A DNA stretch of 64,000 nt from Prunella strophiata (GCA_036583965.1 JAZBQD010000025.1:12106300-12170299), one strand, 5' to 3'; shown: positions 24,054-35,514, numbered from the stretch's first letter. Program-made: numbers and translations. The notes: a model not told the origin generated them from the letters alone.

Positions 24054-27000
24054 GTAAGCACTGAAAATCCACCAGCTTTGCCAGAAAGTGCATTTAATCC
24101 TTGCAGGGATCTCTTGCTAGGGCAGAGTCCTGTAGGAATTTCCTGGTCCTTGTTAGATTTGTCATTATGATACCAAAGCATGACCCAATCCTGCTGTTAC
24201 CACAGAGGGGATGGCACAGTGGTTTCATACAGCAAATCCCATCACCTCCAGCATTAAGCCTGGAGGTTTGGAGACCAGCTGCTCATCTGGCAGCCCAAAC
24301 ACCCTCCAGAAAAGGGACCCCAAATTCAAGACCTCACAAGTGGCACTGGCACAGCGAGTGTGAGCTGTCCAGCAGCCCTGCTCCAAGCACCCACCTGCTC
24401 ATCACACGTGCTGAAGCAGGATGTTGTTTGCTCTCCCCTCTGCAATAAACCTGATGTTCGTTGACAGATCCTTTTATCTCCCGCTTTATGGCAGAAGGCA
24501 TTTTCCACTGTGCCTGCTTTCACATTTAGAGCGTAATTCTGTTAGCATTGTTGACTTTGAAAACATGCCAGTATGTGTGGAATTCATAAAAATAAAGTAG
24601 AGACAGGAACAATAAATATCCAAGGAAAGGGGCAGCTCCTGCTGGCTGAAATAATCACAGCCCCAGCTTTGACACCTCATTTAGGCTGTGCTTTTGCAAG
24701 TGCTTTACAAACCAAATTCAATTAGCTCCTGTGGCGTCGCTAGGAAGAAGAGAGGGATGTAATAAGCCTTCCTGGTTTCAAGTGGAGTTGCAAAGAAATG
24801 TGTTGAGTTGGCCGAAATCCTGCTGCCAGAAATAGAGCTCAGCACTCCTAAACATGTGCCCTCACCCTCTGTGTGCAGCCTCACTCCTGTCACACCCCTG
24901 TCCCTCAGCTACCGGGCACCAGCATCCTCCAGAATCACTGGCAGCCCCTGAAGTGGTGCTGTGCCTGTGGAGACATGTCCAGAAAGGCCAGGCACAGGAG
25001 TAGCCATCAGCAAGAGCTGCTTGAATGCTCCTGAAGTTCAGCCAGATCTGGAGTTGTTTACGTAAATCCTGATTCATCTGACCAGGAGGATCCGCTGGAC
25101 TCGAACCGCTGGGAAAAAGCAAACAAGTGAGTCAGGCTCAGCGTAAGAGGTGAGAGGGCCCTGTCCCTCAGATCTGCATCCCCTGGGGCAGGGGAGAGGT
25201 GGGTGCTGCTGGTCCATATAAGGCATTTCTGCTCCATCCTCCCTGCCACCCCTGCCCTGGCCTGACACGGAAAGGACCAGCTCTCTCCGCTAGCAGGGCG
25301 TGACAGGCACCAGGGCAGGGCTGAGTCAGGGTGGGGACATGCCAGGAGCACATTCCAGTGCAGCCAGGCTGGCCCAGGACCTCTGCAGCACTGAGACATG
25401 GCCCAGCTGGAGCCCCACAGAGGATCCATCCTTGGAGTGGTAACAGCTTCTCCACTCCATACAAGCCCCACGAGTCCAAGTCAGCAAAGCTCTTAGTGGA
25501 GAATGTCCCTCAGCGTGGTTTGTTGCCCAGCCAAGGGGAAGACAACGGGTCTGCAGGTCTCTGAGATCTCATGTGGGATATTCTCTTGCTCAGGACTGGT
25601 AATTCCAAACATCCATGCAGGATTTTAGTGCTGCCCTGGTGCTGCAGGAGGAGCAAGGACTCCACATAGCAAAGAGCTGCACTGCTTTGGCAAGGAGGGG
25701 AATTCAGCTTCTTCTCACTGTCGACATCTGAGCTCAAGAGAAGTTTTGAGAGAGCCTCTGACAGCAGGCACTTCAAAAATTACTGGAGCTGGATTTGACC
25801 CTTTGTGGGTTTTTCTACAGCAGTGACAGCTGAACAAGGCAGGGCACAGGGGCTTCTTGTTGAATTCTTTCCTTACAGCACATTTAGGCATGGGAGCAGC
25901 TGCAGAACACTTTGTCTCTCTAGTGTGGGCTAAATGGTGCAGTGGGAGCTGTGTGAGTCACCCTTCTCCAGCAGCCTGGCTGTGCCACCCCATCCCCAGC
26001 ACAGCAGCACCAGCTCCAGATGCTGTCTGCAGCAGCTGGATGTGTCCCCTTTCCCTGGCAGAGCCATCCCTGGTGCCCTGTCTCCATGCTGTGCCCTCAC
26101 TGGGATCCAGGCATCCCTTCAGCATCCCTTCAGCACCCTCCTTTTTTGCCCTGTTTCCCAAAAACCACAGTGATGAGGGTTTGGCTTATCTCAAGGCTGA
26201 GGACATGGAGAGGCTGCTTTGCCTGTCTGAGCCCATCTGCCTCATGCCCCAGTGACATTTCTTCCAGCACTGACCAAGATTTCAAGTCAATCTGACTTGA
26301 CCAAAGTCTGTTGCTGGGCCTGGAGAAGCTGACAGCTCTCTGGGGTGAAGCAGAGGTGGTGCTCCACCCCAGGTCAGGCTCCAGGGATTCTGGGGGACCC
26401 TGCAGAGTGGCTTTTTGCTGCTGTGATCCCACCCTGAGCAGTGAGATGGCTGCACAAACCTCCAGCAAAAAACAGCTCCAGTTAGATGCCAAAGTGCCTC
26501 AGCTTGGCAAGGAGCTGGTTCCAGATTTGAAGGCACAGGAGATGCCCAGGGTGATGCTGTGCAACACAACACACAGTCCTGTCCCTAAGCACCTCTCTGA
26601 ACATAAACACATAGAAACCACCTCTCTGGTGGTCATGTTCATTGACCTGTGCAGGTTTAGAGGCAGAGATTACATTGGAAAAGCTCCTGGGGAGCTGCCT
26701 GTGTGCTCCTGCTCGTGGGGAGCCTGCCTGGAGGGTTGCACAGCCCCACCAGTGCTGGGCACAGATAAGCCCCTGCCAGCCCCACGGACCCAGGGCTTTG
26801 TGTGAACCTCCTCAGTGCCAGGGCCATGTGGGGAATGAGGTGTTCAGCTCAAGGGTGAGGGCAGGCAGGTTATAATGAAGCATTTTGACACATAAGAAAG
26901 CACAGAAATGGGCTGTGGCAGGGGGTGATGTGTTCTTTCTACCAGAACAATCTCTGAGATGTATTGCCAAGTAACTGTGAGAACATATAGTATGAATACA

Positions 27001-27124
27001 AGGCAATTATCTCACTTAGTGGCCTGCAGTTAAAACCCAAAAGCATTGTGTAATTGGGCAGGGGCTGTTTATCCTTAGAAATAAATGTTTTAGCACCATG
27101 TGAGGTCAAAGAAATTACACTACG

Positions 27125-27335
27125 ATCCAGGTAATAATAATAACCTTGAATAGTTTGCACTCCTGTAATGCCTTTCAGCTGGATTTGTGAGCACTTTCTC
27201 ACCATACATTAATCCTCACCACCCTCTGGGCTCTGAGAAAGACTGATGTTATGATCAGAGCACAATAGCACCTGGAGGGACAGAGGGGACTTGCCCAAGG
27301 TCAGGGAAGGGGCTGGCAGCAAAGCTGGGAGCCCA
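27125..27335 (-). mobile_element. MIR-like ancient SINE remnant
   Basis: The + strand shows TAATAATAATAACC, then TTAATCCTCACCACC, and then GACTTGCCCAAGGTCA followed by a GGCAGCAAAGCTGGGAGCC block. These landmarks follow the order of the reverse complement of the MIR consensus (the TGACCTTGGGCAAGT core and the AATCCTCA region). Divergence is high, as expected for an amniote-wide element. The assignment rests on recalled consensus landmarks only. Confidence 0.55.
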
Positions 27336-27384
27336 GCCTGGGGTGGTGGCTGAGGGACAGGCTGCTCCTCGTGGATCAGTGGAC

Positions 27385-27740
27385 TTGGAGCATGGATGGT
27401 GCAGGAAGGGAACAGAACTTGGAAAGGGTCTGGAGCAGCAGGAATATCTGAAAGAGCTGGTGGGGGGGCTCAGCCTGGAGAAAAGGAGGTTCAGGGGGAA
27501 CCTTTTGGCTCTCACAATTCCCTGACAGGAGGGATGCAGCCAGAGAGGGGTCAGGCTCTGCTCCCAGGGAACAGGGACAGGGCAAGAGGAAATGACCTCA
27601 AGTTGGACCAGGGATGTTTACATTTGATGTCAGGAAAAAATCCCTCACCAAAGGGGTTGTCAAGCCCTGGAACAGGCTGCCCAGGGCAGTGGAGGGATTT
27701 AAAAGTCATGTTGATGTGGTGCTTTGTGGTGACATTTGTA
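27385..27740 (+). mobile_element. CR1 LINE fragment (internal 3' part)
   Basis: It contains GGAAAGGGTCTGGAGCA, CTCAGCCTGGAGAAAAGGAG, a GGAAATGACCTCAAGTTG block, AGGGGTTGTCAAGCCCTGGA and TTTAAAAGTCATGTTGATGT. It belongs to the same CR1 type as the copy at 30115-30530 but lacks the terminal ATTCTATGA repeat, so both ends are incomplete. Confidence 0.9.
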
Positions 27741-28488
27741 AGACCAACAGAACCAGAGATCAGCATCCTGGCCCTTAACCCCTCTGAAATGTTGCTCACA
27801 AGCTGCACATCTCCTTGTCATTTCTATCCCAAGCTCCTTTCAGCAGGGTGGAAGGATTACTCCAAGGTAGATGGGAAGCTGGTTGGATGCTGACAGTTCT
27901 GAAAGCTTTCCTCATTACAGATGACAATCACCCATTATCATCATCATCATTGTGCCAATAACTGAGTGTTTTGTAGGCAGAGGTGCTATTTTCTGAAATT
28001 CTGAGAAATACTCTTAACTATGAGATAAGGGTGACATTATGGATGAGGGCATTTGGTTGTGGTGGTCATGATGAAAACAGCTCCAAACACCATCACACAG
28101 CACTGGGTTTATTTTCACATTAAATGGATTTGATCCCATGCACTTGCTTCCTCGTGGAGTGGCATTTGACAGGCAATTTTACAAATGAGAAAACCAGAAT
28201 TAACCAGTTGGGACCTGGAGAGCTGTGTCCTGTGGCTGCCACAACCTCATTGCAATGCAGGAACTTTCCTCGTGGGCAAAGAGCCATTCCTGGAAAAGCT
28301 GATAGACACAGAGTAAACAAACAACTTACTTGTTGCTGTTTCCTCAGCCTGGAAGTCAGTGCTGAAACCCTTTGCTGTGAATCCCTGCCAGGGATGCCCC
28401 GTGGCACAGGGAGGGCATCAGTGTGCCAAAGCCCCCCGTGACTCCCAGTCTCATGGAGCCTAACCAGAAGCTCTCTGCTTGCTTTTAG

Positions 28489-28600
28489 GTGATTACTTTG
28501 GCATCCTGATGGAGGAAAAAGTGACCAGCTTCCCCTTCAGTGTCCTGGAAAACCCCATGTACTGGGGCAGCACAGCCATCTACCTGGGCTGGTCCCTCAT
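28489..28600 (+). CDS. PEMT: PEMT exon, conserved DYFGIL block
   Basis: The exon reads [20 protein letters not shown] followed by [16 protein letters not shown]. This is one of the most conserved parts of PEMT (mammalian residues about 120-156), with the NPMYWGS motif and the start of a membrane segment. The acceptor is GCTTTTAG before 28489 and the donor is GTGAGT from 28601. The Met codon is split between this exon (AT) and the next (G). Confidence 0.96.
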
Positions 28601-28782
28601 GTGAGTACTGCCCCTACAAACACCTCTGCTTGTAGGGTCACTGTGGGGTCTCTTGGCAGGGCATGAGGTGCCAGGGTGCATTTGGGACCAAAAAGACACT
28701 CTGTGATGGCAGAGGAAAGTGCAGCCTGCCCTGTACTTCTGGCTCCCTGGCTATTTTTTGTGGGTGGAAAATCTTGTGCTGT

Positions 28783-28830
28783 CTCGAAACGCTCGCAGCG
28801 TTTGATGTCGAACGATAAATAGCGGCCGAT
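28783..28830. other. CpG-dense inverted repeat in a CpG-poor intron
   Basis: About eight CpG dinucleotides fall in some 50 bases. They include the perfect hairpin AAACGCT-CGC-AGCGTTT (28787-28803), with 7-bp arms and a 3-base loop. The surrounding intron is CpG-poor. No known element is recognised. It may be a constrained or unmethylated regulatory site, but that is inference. Confidence 0.45.
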
Positions 28831-30114
28831 GCTGGGGGAGAGGAGGCATCAGCAAAAGCTCTGCAGCTGAACCAGGCCCTTGGCAGGCTCTGCACGTGGA
28901 AAAATCAACATTCAGGGCCAAATTCATGCAGGGTGTCACTCAGCAGGGGCAGGGCACTGGTGCTGGGGAGCAGTGTGACCCTGTAATTACTGTGAAAAAA
29001 GCCAAACAAGCCAAGGCACCCTTTCCCCCAGCCCACGGTGAAAACACTTCCGAAATGCTCCTTGTGTGATCCAGCCCAGCTTAATAGCCTGCTTAGGAGG
29101 AAATGAATAGGCTGTAATTTAGCAGCAAATGAGCAATATACTCTATTCACTGTAACAAGTTTGATGTGGTTCTCATTTAATATCACATTTTATTTATTTG
29201 CCTGGGAGAAGGAAAAAAAAAAAAAAAAAAGAAAGAAAAAAAGCCATGGCTGTGTTACTTCAGGAGCCTGTGGAGTGTTGCAGGCTGTTATCTCTGGGTA
29301 TTTTGCACTGGTGTTCCTGACTGTGACCACCTCTCCTCTGCTTGGGTGGAAAAAATGAAGTGCTTTGCCACATTCTGGTCATTTTTTTATTATTTATTAC
29401 CCCTGGTAATAAGTAAAGCTGATGGTTTCTCTCGTGTCTCCACTGAGCCTTGTTGCTGTTAGTTCTGCACTTGAATTCCCCCCAGGTGCTGTCAGGGTTG
29501 GCTGCATGAGGCTGTTTCCCTTCCTGGGCTCTGGATGGGGTTTAAATCCTGGGAAATGGTGCAGGATTTAAATGCCAAAGGGAGGCAGTGCTGGGCATGA
29601 GAGTTGGCCACAGGGTCTGCAGCTGCACCCTGGAAATGTTTATATTGCTGTGGGAAGTGGGGCAGAGCTGGGGCAGGATGAGTCCCCCCACACCACGACC
29701 CCCACAGCAGCACAGAAGTAGGGATTTGACCAGGAGGAATTATGAGGAGATCTTTATTTGCTTTAAAATCAGCATCAAACTACTTCCTAAAACCTTTGCA
29801 GGATCTGAACTGAAACCTCCTGAGCTGTTTCTGTCGCAGAATCCCTTCTTCACCCCTCTCATTGTGCTCTGCCACCACAGTTCTGGGCAGGAGCAGCTCC
29901 AAGCAGCTATGGACAGCAATGATTGCCTCCTTTTTCTCGTTAAAAGGCTGCCACCATTAAGGCCAGCGAGGTGTGACAAATAATTGCTGTGAACAAATTG
30001 CTGGAGCTGTGCAGAGTGGCACCGAGGCACCACCCACCTGCCTGGGGGAAGCTCAGCTCAGCCCTTCTCACGGTGGTTTTGGCTGTTTCTCTTCCCTGGG
30101 ACCTCAGTTCATAC

Positions 30115-30530
30115 AGTCACAGAATCATTTAGGTTGGAAAAGAATTATAAGATCATCAAGTCCAAGCATTAACCCAGCACTGCCATGATCAGCACTAAAA
30201 CACGTCCCCAAAAGCCACATTTGCATGGCTTTTACATCCCTCCAGGGATGGTGGCTCCACCACTGCCCTGGGTAGCTGTGCCAGGGCTTGACAACCCTTC
30301 CAGGGAAGAAATTTTCCCAATATCCAACCTAAACCTCCTGTGGGGCACCTTGAGGCCATCTCCTCTTTTCCTGTTTGTATCCCTGGCTTCACCCTTCTGC
30401 CAAGGGAGTTGGAGAGAGTGAGAAGGTCCCCTCTGAGTCCTCCTTTTCTCCAAGCTGAGCCTCTCCCATCTCCCTCAGCTGCTCCTGGTGCTCCAGACCC
30501 ATCCCCAGCTCTGTTCCCTTCTCTGGACAC
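30115..30530 (-). mobile_element. CR1 LINE fragment, antisense
   Basis: Read on the + strand it starts with TCACAGAATCATTTAGGTTG and continues with AGATCATCAAGTCCAAGC, GCCAGGGCTTGACAACCCTT and AACCTAAACCTCCTGTGG. That is the reverse complement of a CR1 3' portion, so the element points left. It is truncated before the coding part and lies in a PEMT intron. Confidence 0.92.
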
Positions 30531-31520
30531 CCTCCACTGGCTGATTTTTTGGGGGGTCCATGCTTTCTCCTGAGGTCCCAGGGCTCTCAGAAGATGTCAG
30601 GTGTCTGTCCTCAGAGGCCAGAGCTGATGTCCCATCTCCATGGCAGCAGGAGGGATGCTGGAGGAATCCTCCAGCTGTCTGATTGTGGCCAGACCTAAAA
30701 CACAAAGCACATTTGTCCTCCCTTGGTGATGCATCCCACTCCTTGTTGTGGCACCAGAACCCAAAGGATTGATCCATTCTCATCCATAAGGGATGAAAAC
30801 ACATCACATCAACCTGCCTGTGCCCTGCCTCCAGTCCAGCCTTAAATCAAGTGGGGTGACAACCCACAGCCATGGGGGAGCTGCAGCAAGGCTGGGGACA
30901 GACAGACTTCCTACCCAAAAAGAAGTCCTAGCAGAACAACAAAACCTTCCTGACTGATTCATCATTGCTGCTACAATCAGATGTGGCCCAATATGTAGGT
31001 CAAATTCATAAGAGGACAGGAAGAGTTCACCCAAATGCTGCTCATCACCTGTGCTGAGCAGCCTCATTTCTCCTGCCAGACAAATGGAGCATTCACTGTG
31101 TGGGGACAGCTTTGTGTGCCTCTGCTAGGGAAGTGTTCTAACTCACAGCAACAGGCTGTGTAAATCAGAGCTGGAGCTGCAGCCAAATGATGCAATTAGA
31201 GGTCTTGCTGTCAACAAACAATCATGTAAATTTGTTCTCTCTGATAGGAATCAAGAAGGAGACATGACTAAGCATGTAATAGCAGGGGCTTGGGAGAGAA
31301 GGAAGTTGCCCGAAGCTTCTTAATGAGGGAAAAAGTTAGTTGCAGAATGAAAATGGGGAAAAAGTGGAGATTTGTGGGTGCCTCTCCAGAGACTGATGAG
31401 GCTGGGTGGTACCTGAAAGTGGCTCCAGTAGGAGGTTTAGGTAGTTCAGTCTCTCTCTGCAGGTGTGTTTTGCCAGCAGCACAAGTCACCTTGCACCAGG
31501 CTTGTGGGATGTTTATCCTC

Positions 31521-31585
31521 ATAAAATCACAGAATGGTTTGGCTTGGAAGAAACTTTAAAGCTTATCGTAGTTGTCCCCCTTAAT
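31521..31585 (-). mobile_element. CR1 LINE, very short 3' fragment
   Basis: AAAATCACAGAATGGTTTGG is followed by CTTGGAAGAAACTTTAAAGC, the reverse complement of a CR1 3' terminus. Only about 65 bases remain. Confidence 0.7.
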
Positions 31586-31689
31586 TAGGACACTGGTGAT
31601 TGCCTTTGACTGCTGGTGGCAGCTCTGAGAGGGGTGGGAGCTGGCTAGTCAGCAAATAAAGTATTTAGCTGGTCCTTGGTGGGGAAATG

Positions 31690-31795
31690 TGCAAGGCCAG
31701 GCTGGACAGGGTTGGAGCAGGCTGGGATTGTGGATGAGATGAGGTTTGAAATAATTTCCAGTCAAAACCATTCTGTGATTCTACAATTCTGTGAC
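31690..31795 (+). mobile_element. CR1 LINE, short 3'-end fragment
   Basis: CAAGGCCAGGCTGGACAGGG is followed by GGAGCAGGCTGGGATTGTGG, then ACCATTCTGTGATTCTACAATTCTGTGA-type terminal repeats split over 31768-31795. This gives a sense-orientation CR1 3' end, only about 100 bases after an antisense fragment. Confidence 0.8.
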
Positions 31796-32587
31796 ATCTC
31801 TCTTCAGAGAGGAGGTGATGAGGAATTTCGGTGCCCAAGCTATGGCCTCTGCTGAAAGGAGCAGCCATCTCCATTGTATGCTCAGTTCTTGGTCACCTCT
31901 CCCCATAACCACACAGTGAGGAGCAGTGGTGGCATCAGTGCCCTGTGCTGTGCCTGGTGACATCTGGCTGGAGGACACATTCCTGAAACACCTTGAAATG
32001 GGTTTAAAAGTGAACCAAGCCCCCAGCACCCAGCCCCAGTGCAGCCCCCACCCCAGCACCCATCCCAGGGTAGGAATGGACCTTCCCATCCCTTCCCATC
32101 CCTTCCCATCCTTTCCCATCCCCATCCCTGCACTGGCTGAGCCACCACTTGGATGTGTGTGATGCCATGCACTGCTCTGGCTGCCTGCTGTCCCCTGTCC
32201 CCTGGGTGGCCCACCTTTTGGGACACCAAAAAGCATTTTCCTCAGAGCATGGGCTGGGAGCTGCAGCCGTGTGTCAGCAGCTGCTCAGCCCTTAACCATC
32301 CCCATAATCTCAGGATTTAGCATCAAAGCAGGAGCTCTCACAGCAGAGACTGCAGGGATCAGACTTAAAAGAAGTCACTGAAGTAGGCTGGGGAGGAGCC
32401 TTTGCCAAGTAACATCTGTCTAAGACAGTTAACATTAAGCACAAAAAAAAACCCCAACCCTTTTGTTTGGTCCTATTTAATGAGCAAGTGAGAGCTCTCT
32501 GCAGCCCAGTGTCTCATTTCACTTTCTCAACCAGGTCTTGCATAAGCCCATGTACTTACCTGATCTTTTCCTTCTCTTTCAAAACAG

Positions 32588-32662
32588 GCATGCCAGCCCA
32601 GCTGGCCTTTTGCTGACAGCTGTAGTGGCAATTTCCTACACAATTGCTGTGCTGTATGAGGG
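32588..32662 (+). CDS. PEMT: PEMT exon, last membrane segment and SAM-site Glu
   Basis: The exon reads HASPAGLLLTAVVAISYTIA then VLYEG. This matches mammalian residues about 157-181, covering the last transmembrane helix and the first Glu of the Glu-Glu pair assigned to S-adenosylmethionine binding (180-181 in human). The second Glu is Gly here because the split codon is GG|G. The acceptor AAAACAG precedes 32588, and the donor GTGAGT starts at 32663. Confidence 0.95.
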
Positions 32663-33437
32663 GTGAGTAGCTGTGCAGAGCTGGAGAGCTTCTAATTATT
32701 TCTACCAGCTTTAACTCTCAAGGTTTCAGAGAACTGCACAAGTAGAGATGGGGTTTTTTTCCAATTAATTCAGCTGGGAAGAAGGAAAACAGAGGATTTT
32801 TTTTTTCAATTGTTTTGATAATGGGCAGATTCTACTCTGAAGCTATTTGCTGAGTTCTAGGAACATTTGTATGTTTTCTTATTTTTATCAAAATTAGGCC
32901 TTTTTTCCTTTTGAGTGCCAGATTCTGTCTATAGAAGAGCAATGAGGAAGGCAGTGAGAGGACTCTTTGTGTCTTCACAAGAGCCCCCTACAAGAAGCAC
33001 TTGCATTTTGTAGTTCCTTGGATGGGCTTCTCTGCTGTTTTTCACCACAATAGCCCAGCCAGCAGCACAGGATGGAGCAGCACAAAATAACTCCCAGAAG
33101 CAGCAGTTGTACTTCAGCAGTGAAAGGTCTTTTGTATTTGCAAGGGAGGAGGAGGTGCAGAGAGCCATGGTCTGCATGAGGGGGAGTCTGGGTGTGTGCT
33201 GAGCCTTGTCCTGTTGGCTCAGGGATGGTTCTGTAGCTGCTCCACAATCCAGAGAGGCTGAAACCAGGATTGCCACGGCGCAGGAAAAGTCAGGCTGTGC
33301 CAACCTGTGAAGGACAAATTTTGTAGGCACAAAGGTGAGCACTCAGTAGCCTTGATTTTAATTCTTCCTCCCTTCTTTTGCCCCTCTCTTCTCTCTCTGC
33401 CCCCTCTCTCCCCAAATTCCCATCCTCCCAACTGCAG
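32663..33437 (+). other. PEMT last coding-region intron (775 bp)
   Basis: The intron runs from GTGAGT to a pyrimidine-rich acceptor ending ACTGCAG. The stretch before the acceptor (about 33360-33430) is strongly C/T-rich, as a good polypyrimidine tract should be. Nothing else is seen. Confidence 0.9.
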
Positions 33438-33492
33438 GCCTTTCACAGAGGAGATCTATCGCAGGAAGCAGAAGGGAGGGAAGAGCAAGTAG
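33438..33492 (+). CDS. PEMT: PEMT terminal coding exon
   Basis: The exon encodes PFTEEIYRRKQKGGKSK and a TAG stop at 33490-33492. PFTEEIYR matches the PEMT C-terminus, and the basic tail is typical of the cytosolic end. With the four preceding exons it makes 504 nt, 167 residues plus stop, so with the ~31 missing residues the protein would be about 198-199 residues, the usual family length. A consensus donor (CAG|GTAGGT at 33496-33504) lies only six bases after the stop, so a 3'-UTR intron is possible. Confidence 0.95.
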
Positions 33493-34185
33493 CCCCAGGT
33501 AGGTTTGCTGATTTCAGGGGTTGCTTTGCTGGGCTCCCCCACCAACGAGCACCCCAGCCCAGTCCTGCCTTCCCTGGCTCCTCCAGAGCCCTTCCCACAC
33601 TTCTCAAAGCATTTGAGCTTCAAGCCTCTGCAAAATCCCAGGCAGAGAGGCTTTTCACAGCAGCAGCAGCAGCAGTGTCTGCCTCTTGGCACCCAACCAG
33701 CAGCCCCCAAATTGTTTTGATTATACACTTGAGAATCAGTGTGAGGGAAAATTGCTGGGAAGCTTTGAGGCTCCAGGTTTAATCTGAATCAGGCAGAAAA
33801 ATACAACTATTGGCCATGGCAGGTGCTCCAGAGAGTGGCAGGGATGGTGTGAGAGGGCATGTGTGCCTGCTCATCCCTCAGGGAAATCAGGCCTCCCTGC
33901 TCCAGCTGCTCCTTGCCTGAGCCAGGAACATTTCTGCCAGTGGGCTCACCCTAAAACCTCAGCCCAGGCTTGTTTGGGGGCCCAAAAGCTTCTCCAACAG
34001 CACAGGCTCCTTTCCTGGGGGTTCACTCCATCTTGGAACCCCCAGTGCATTTGCCTGCTGGTTGTTGGAGAGCTGGGACAATCCCATGGCACTGCTGAGG
34101 TTTTGGCAGCACTGTGCTGCTGTGACAGAGCTGCTGTGGCACCAGTGAGGCCCCCAATGGACTCTTGTCCCTTTTCCTTTTGCAG

Positions 34186-35350
34186 GGCACTCTCTGGGGT
34201 ACCTCGTGCCTCTCCAGTCCCCACACTCTCCAATTTGCCCATTTTCCTATTGAGATGTATCCTACTAATTAACCCAGCAACCCTTAATGAGCTGCCTGAG
34301 CTCCCTGCAGCACTGGAAGTGACCAGAGGAACAGCCTGAGCGTGGTGGCAGCTCCTTGCCACAGCCCATGGGAGATGGAGGTCCCTGTCCCCAGGGCTCT
34401 GCCCAGGTCACTGCAGCTCCTGGGGGTTCCACAGTGTGGGACCTCCCCACCTCTCCTCCCACATTGATTACTGGAGATCTGCAGGCAAAAAGGAATTCCC
34501 TTTGGACTGGAGGGAAAGCAGAGTAATGATGGAAACACCAGGGGCCTTTCATAAGTGAGCTCTGAGCACATGGAGCACCAGCTCCAGCTGATCCTGAAGA
34601 TCACCTGAAGGTGCAGCCTGAGAGCCACAGACAAAGAAGCAGATGAAGCTCAGGTCCACAATGGAGAGAGCTTGGGAGCCCCTGAGGATTCAGACACAGA
34701 TGGGGAAGGAACAGGGGAAACTGCTGTGAGCTCAACAACAGCAAAACCTGCTGCAAACCCAAAAACCAACCCCTTCTTTGAGGAAGGAACCTCCCCATGC
34801 AGAGCTGCAGCTTCCCACCCGTGCAGAGCCCAGCAGCATCTCCACACTATTGCAAAGGCTCTGAGAAAAGTGACTGAAAAGTACAGGAATGTGAATGTAG
34901 GACCTAAAGCACAGCCCAGGGGCATGGAGGGATGGCAGCTGTCCTGTGGGGAAGCCCCAGCACAAAGACCCAGGGGAAGAATCAATCCCTGTCTGCACTT
35001 CACAGATATCCCACCCTTGGCCATGTTGGTGCCCCAGTTTCCCTGGGTCCACATGAGGGTCCTGCTGCCTTTCCCACCACCCAGTGCCTTCCAGCTGTTT
35101 TCCACTGTCTTGCAGGGGCAGTGGGAGGAGGGAGGGAGGAGAGGGCAAGGTTTGTTTCTGCTTTCCACACCGTGCAGCAGCCAGGTACAGATGTGCCCCA
35201 CTGCCCCTGCCACCAGTCCTGTCCCAAAATTGTCCAGTGCTGAATCCTGCCTTGAGCAGAAAGGTTCCAGAGGTGATGCTCCAGCCCCAGGCTCTGTTTC
35301 CACAGATTCCCAGAACAGTTTGAGAAATAAACTGAATGACCAGACGAGCA
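34186..35350 (+). other. Possible PEMT 3'-UTR exon (acceptor to poly-A signal)
   Basis: The segment starts after a strong polypyrimidine tract and TGCAG at 34185 and runs to an AATAAA at 35326-35331. Together with the GTAGGT donor six bases after the PEMT stop, this would remove a 687-bp UTR intron. The junction would lie so close to the stop codon that nonsense-mediated decay is not expected. It is inferred from splice-site quality only, and a simple long 3' UTR is the alternative. Confidence 0.35.
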
Positions 35351-35514
35351 GGTGCTGGAGAAGGGAGCTGTGCTGCTGCCAGCTCCACGAGGGCACTGGA
35401 ATGTGGCACCACCTCTCAGCATCACACTGTCCCCTCCACAGAGGTCCTCCCTCTTCTCAGTGTCACCTCCATGAAAGGGTTCCATTTCCTTTTGCTTTTA
35501 CACGTTGTAATTAA
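34621..35514 (+). other. Long unassigned open frame downstream of PEMT
   Basis: An open frame of nearly 300 codons starts after an in-frame TGA and has no ATG near its beginning. Its first ~75 codons read like real protein: acidic DKEADEAQVHNGES and EDSDTDGEGTGE, then PKTNPFFEEG with an NPF motif, then a basic helix-like ALRKVTEKYRNVNV. I do not recognise a family. The rest is Pro/Ser/Cys-rich and unconvincing, and two antisense frames are open over the same span, which argues that low stop density is partly compositional. It could be an exon, a decayed pseudogene or chance. Confidence 0.25.

Larger units (their letters stand above)
24054..28488 (+). other. PEMT intron (about 4.4 kb)
   Basis: This intron contains an ancient MIR-like SINE (27125-27335) directly followed by a CR1 fragment (27385-27740). 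An ATC/ATT-rich stretch with repeated ATC lies at 27930-27952. No further exon is seen. Confidence 0.85.
28601..32587 (+). other. PEMT intron (about 4.0 kb)
   Basis: Three CR1 pieces lie here (30115-30530, 31521-31585, 31690-31795). There is also a CpG-dense palindrome cluster at 28783-28830, a poly-A tract at 29213-29230 and a CCCATCCCTT-type run at 32085-32125. No additional exon was recognised. Confidence 0.85.

Noticed and set aside
25080..25110. tRNA B-box-like GGTTCGAGTCC on the - strand
   Set aside because: The flanking bases do not form a T-stem, and no acceptor or anticodon arm can be folded, so it is a chance match.
28090..28230. Second MIR-like fragment (TTTTACAAATGAGAAAACC)
   Set aside because: Only one short landmark matches, which is not enough to call.
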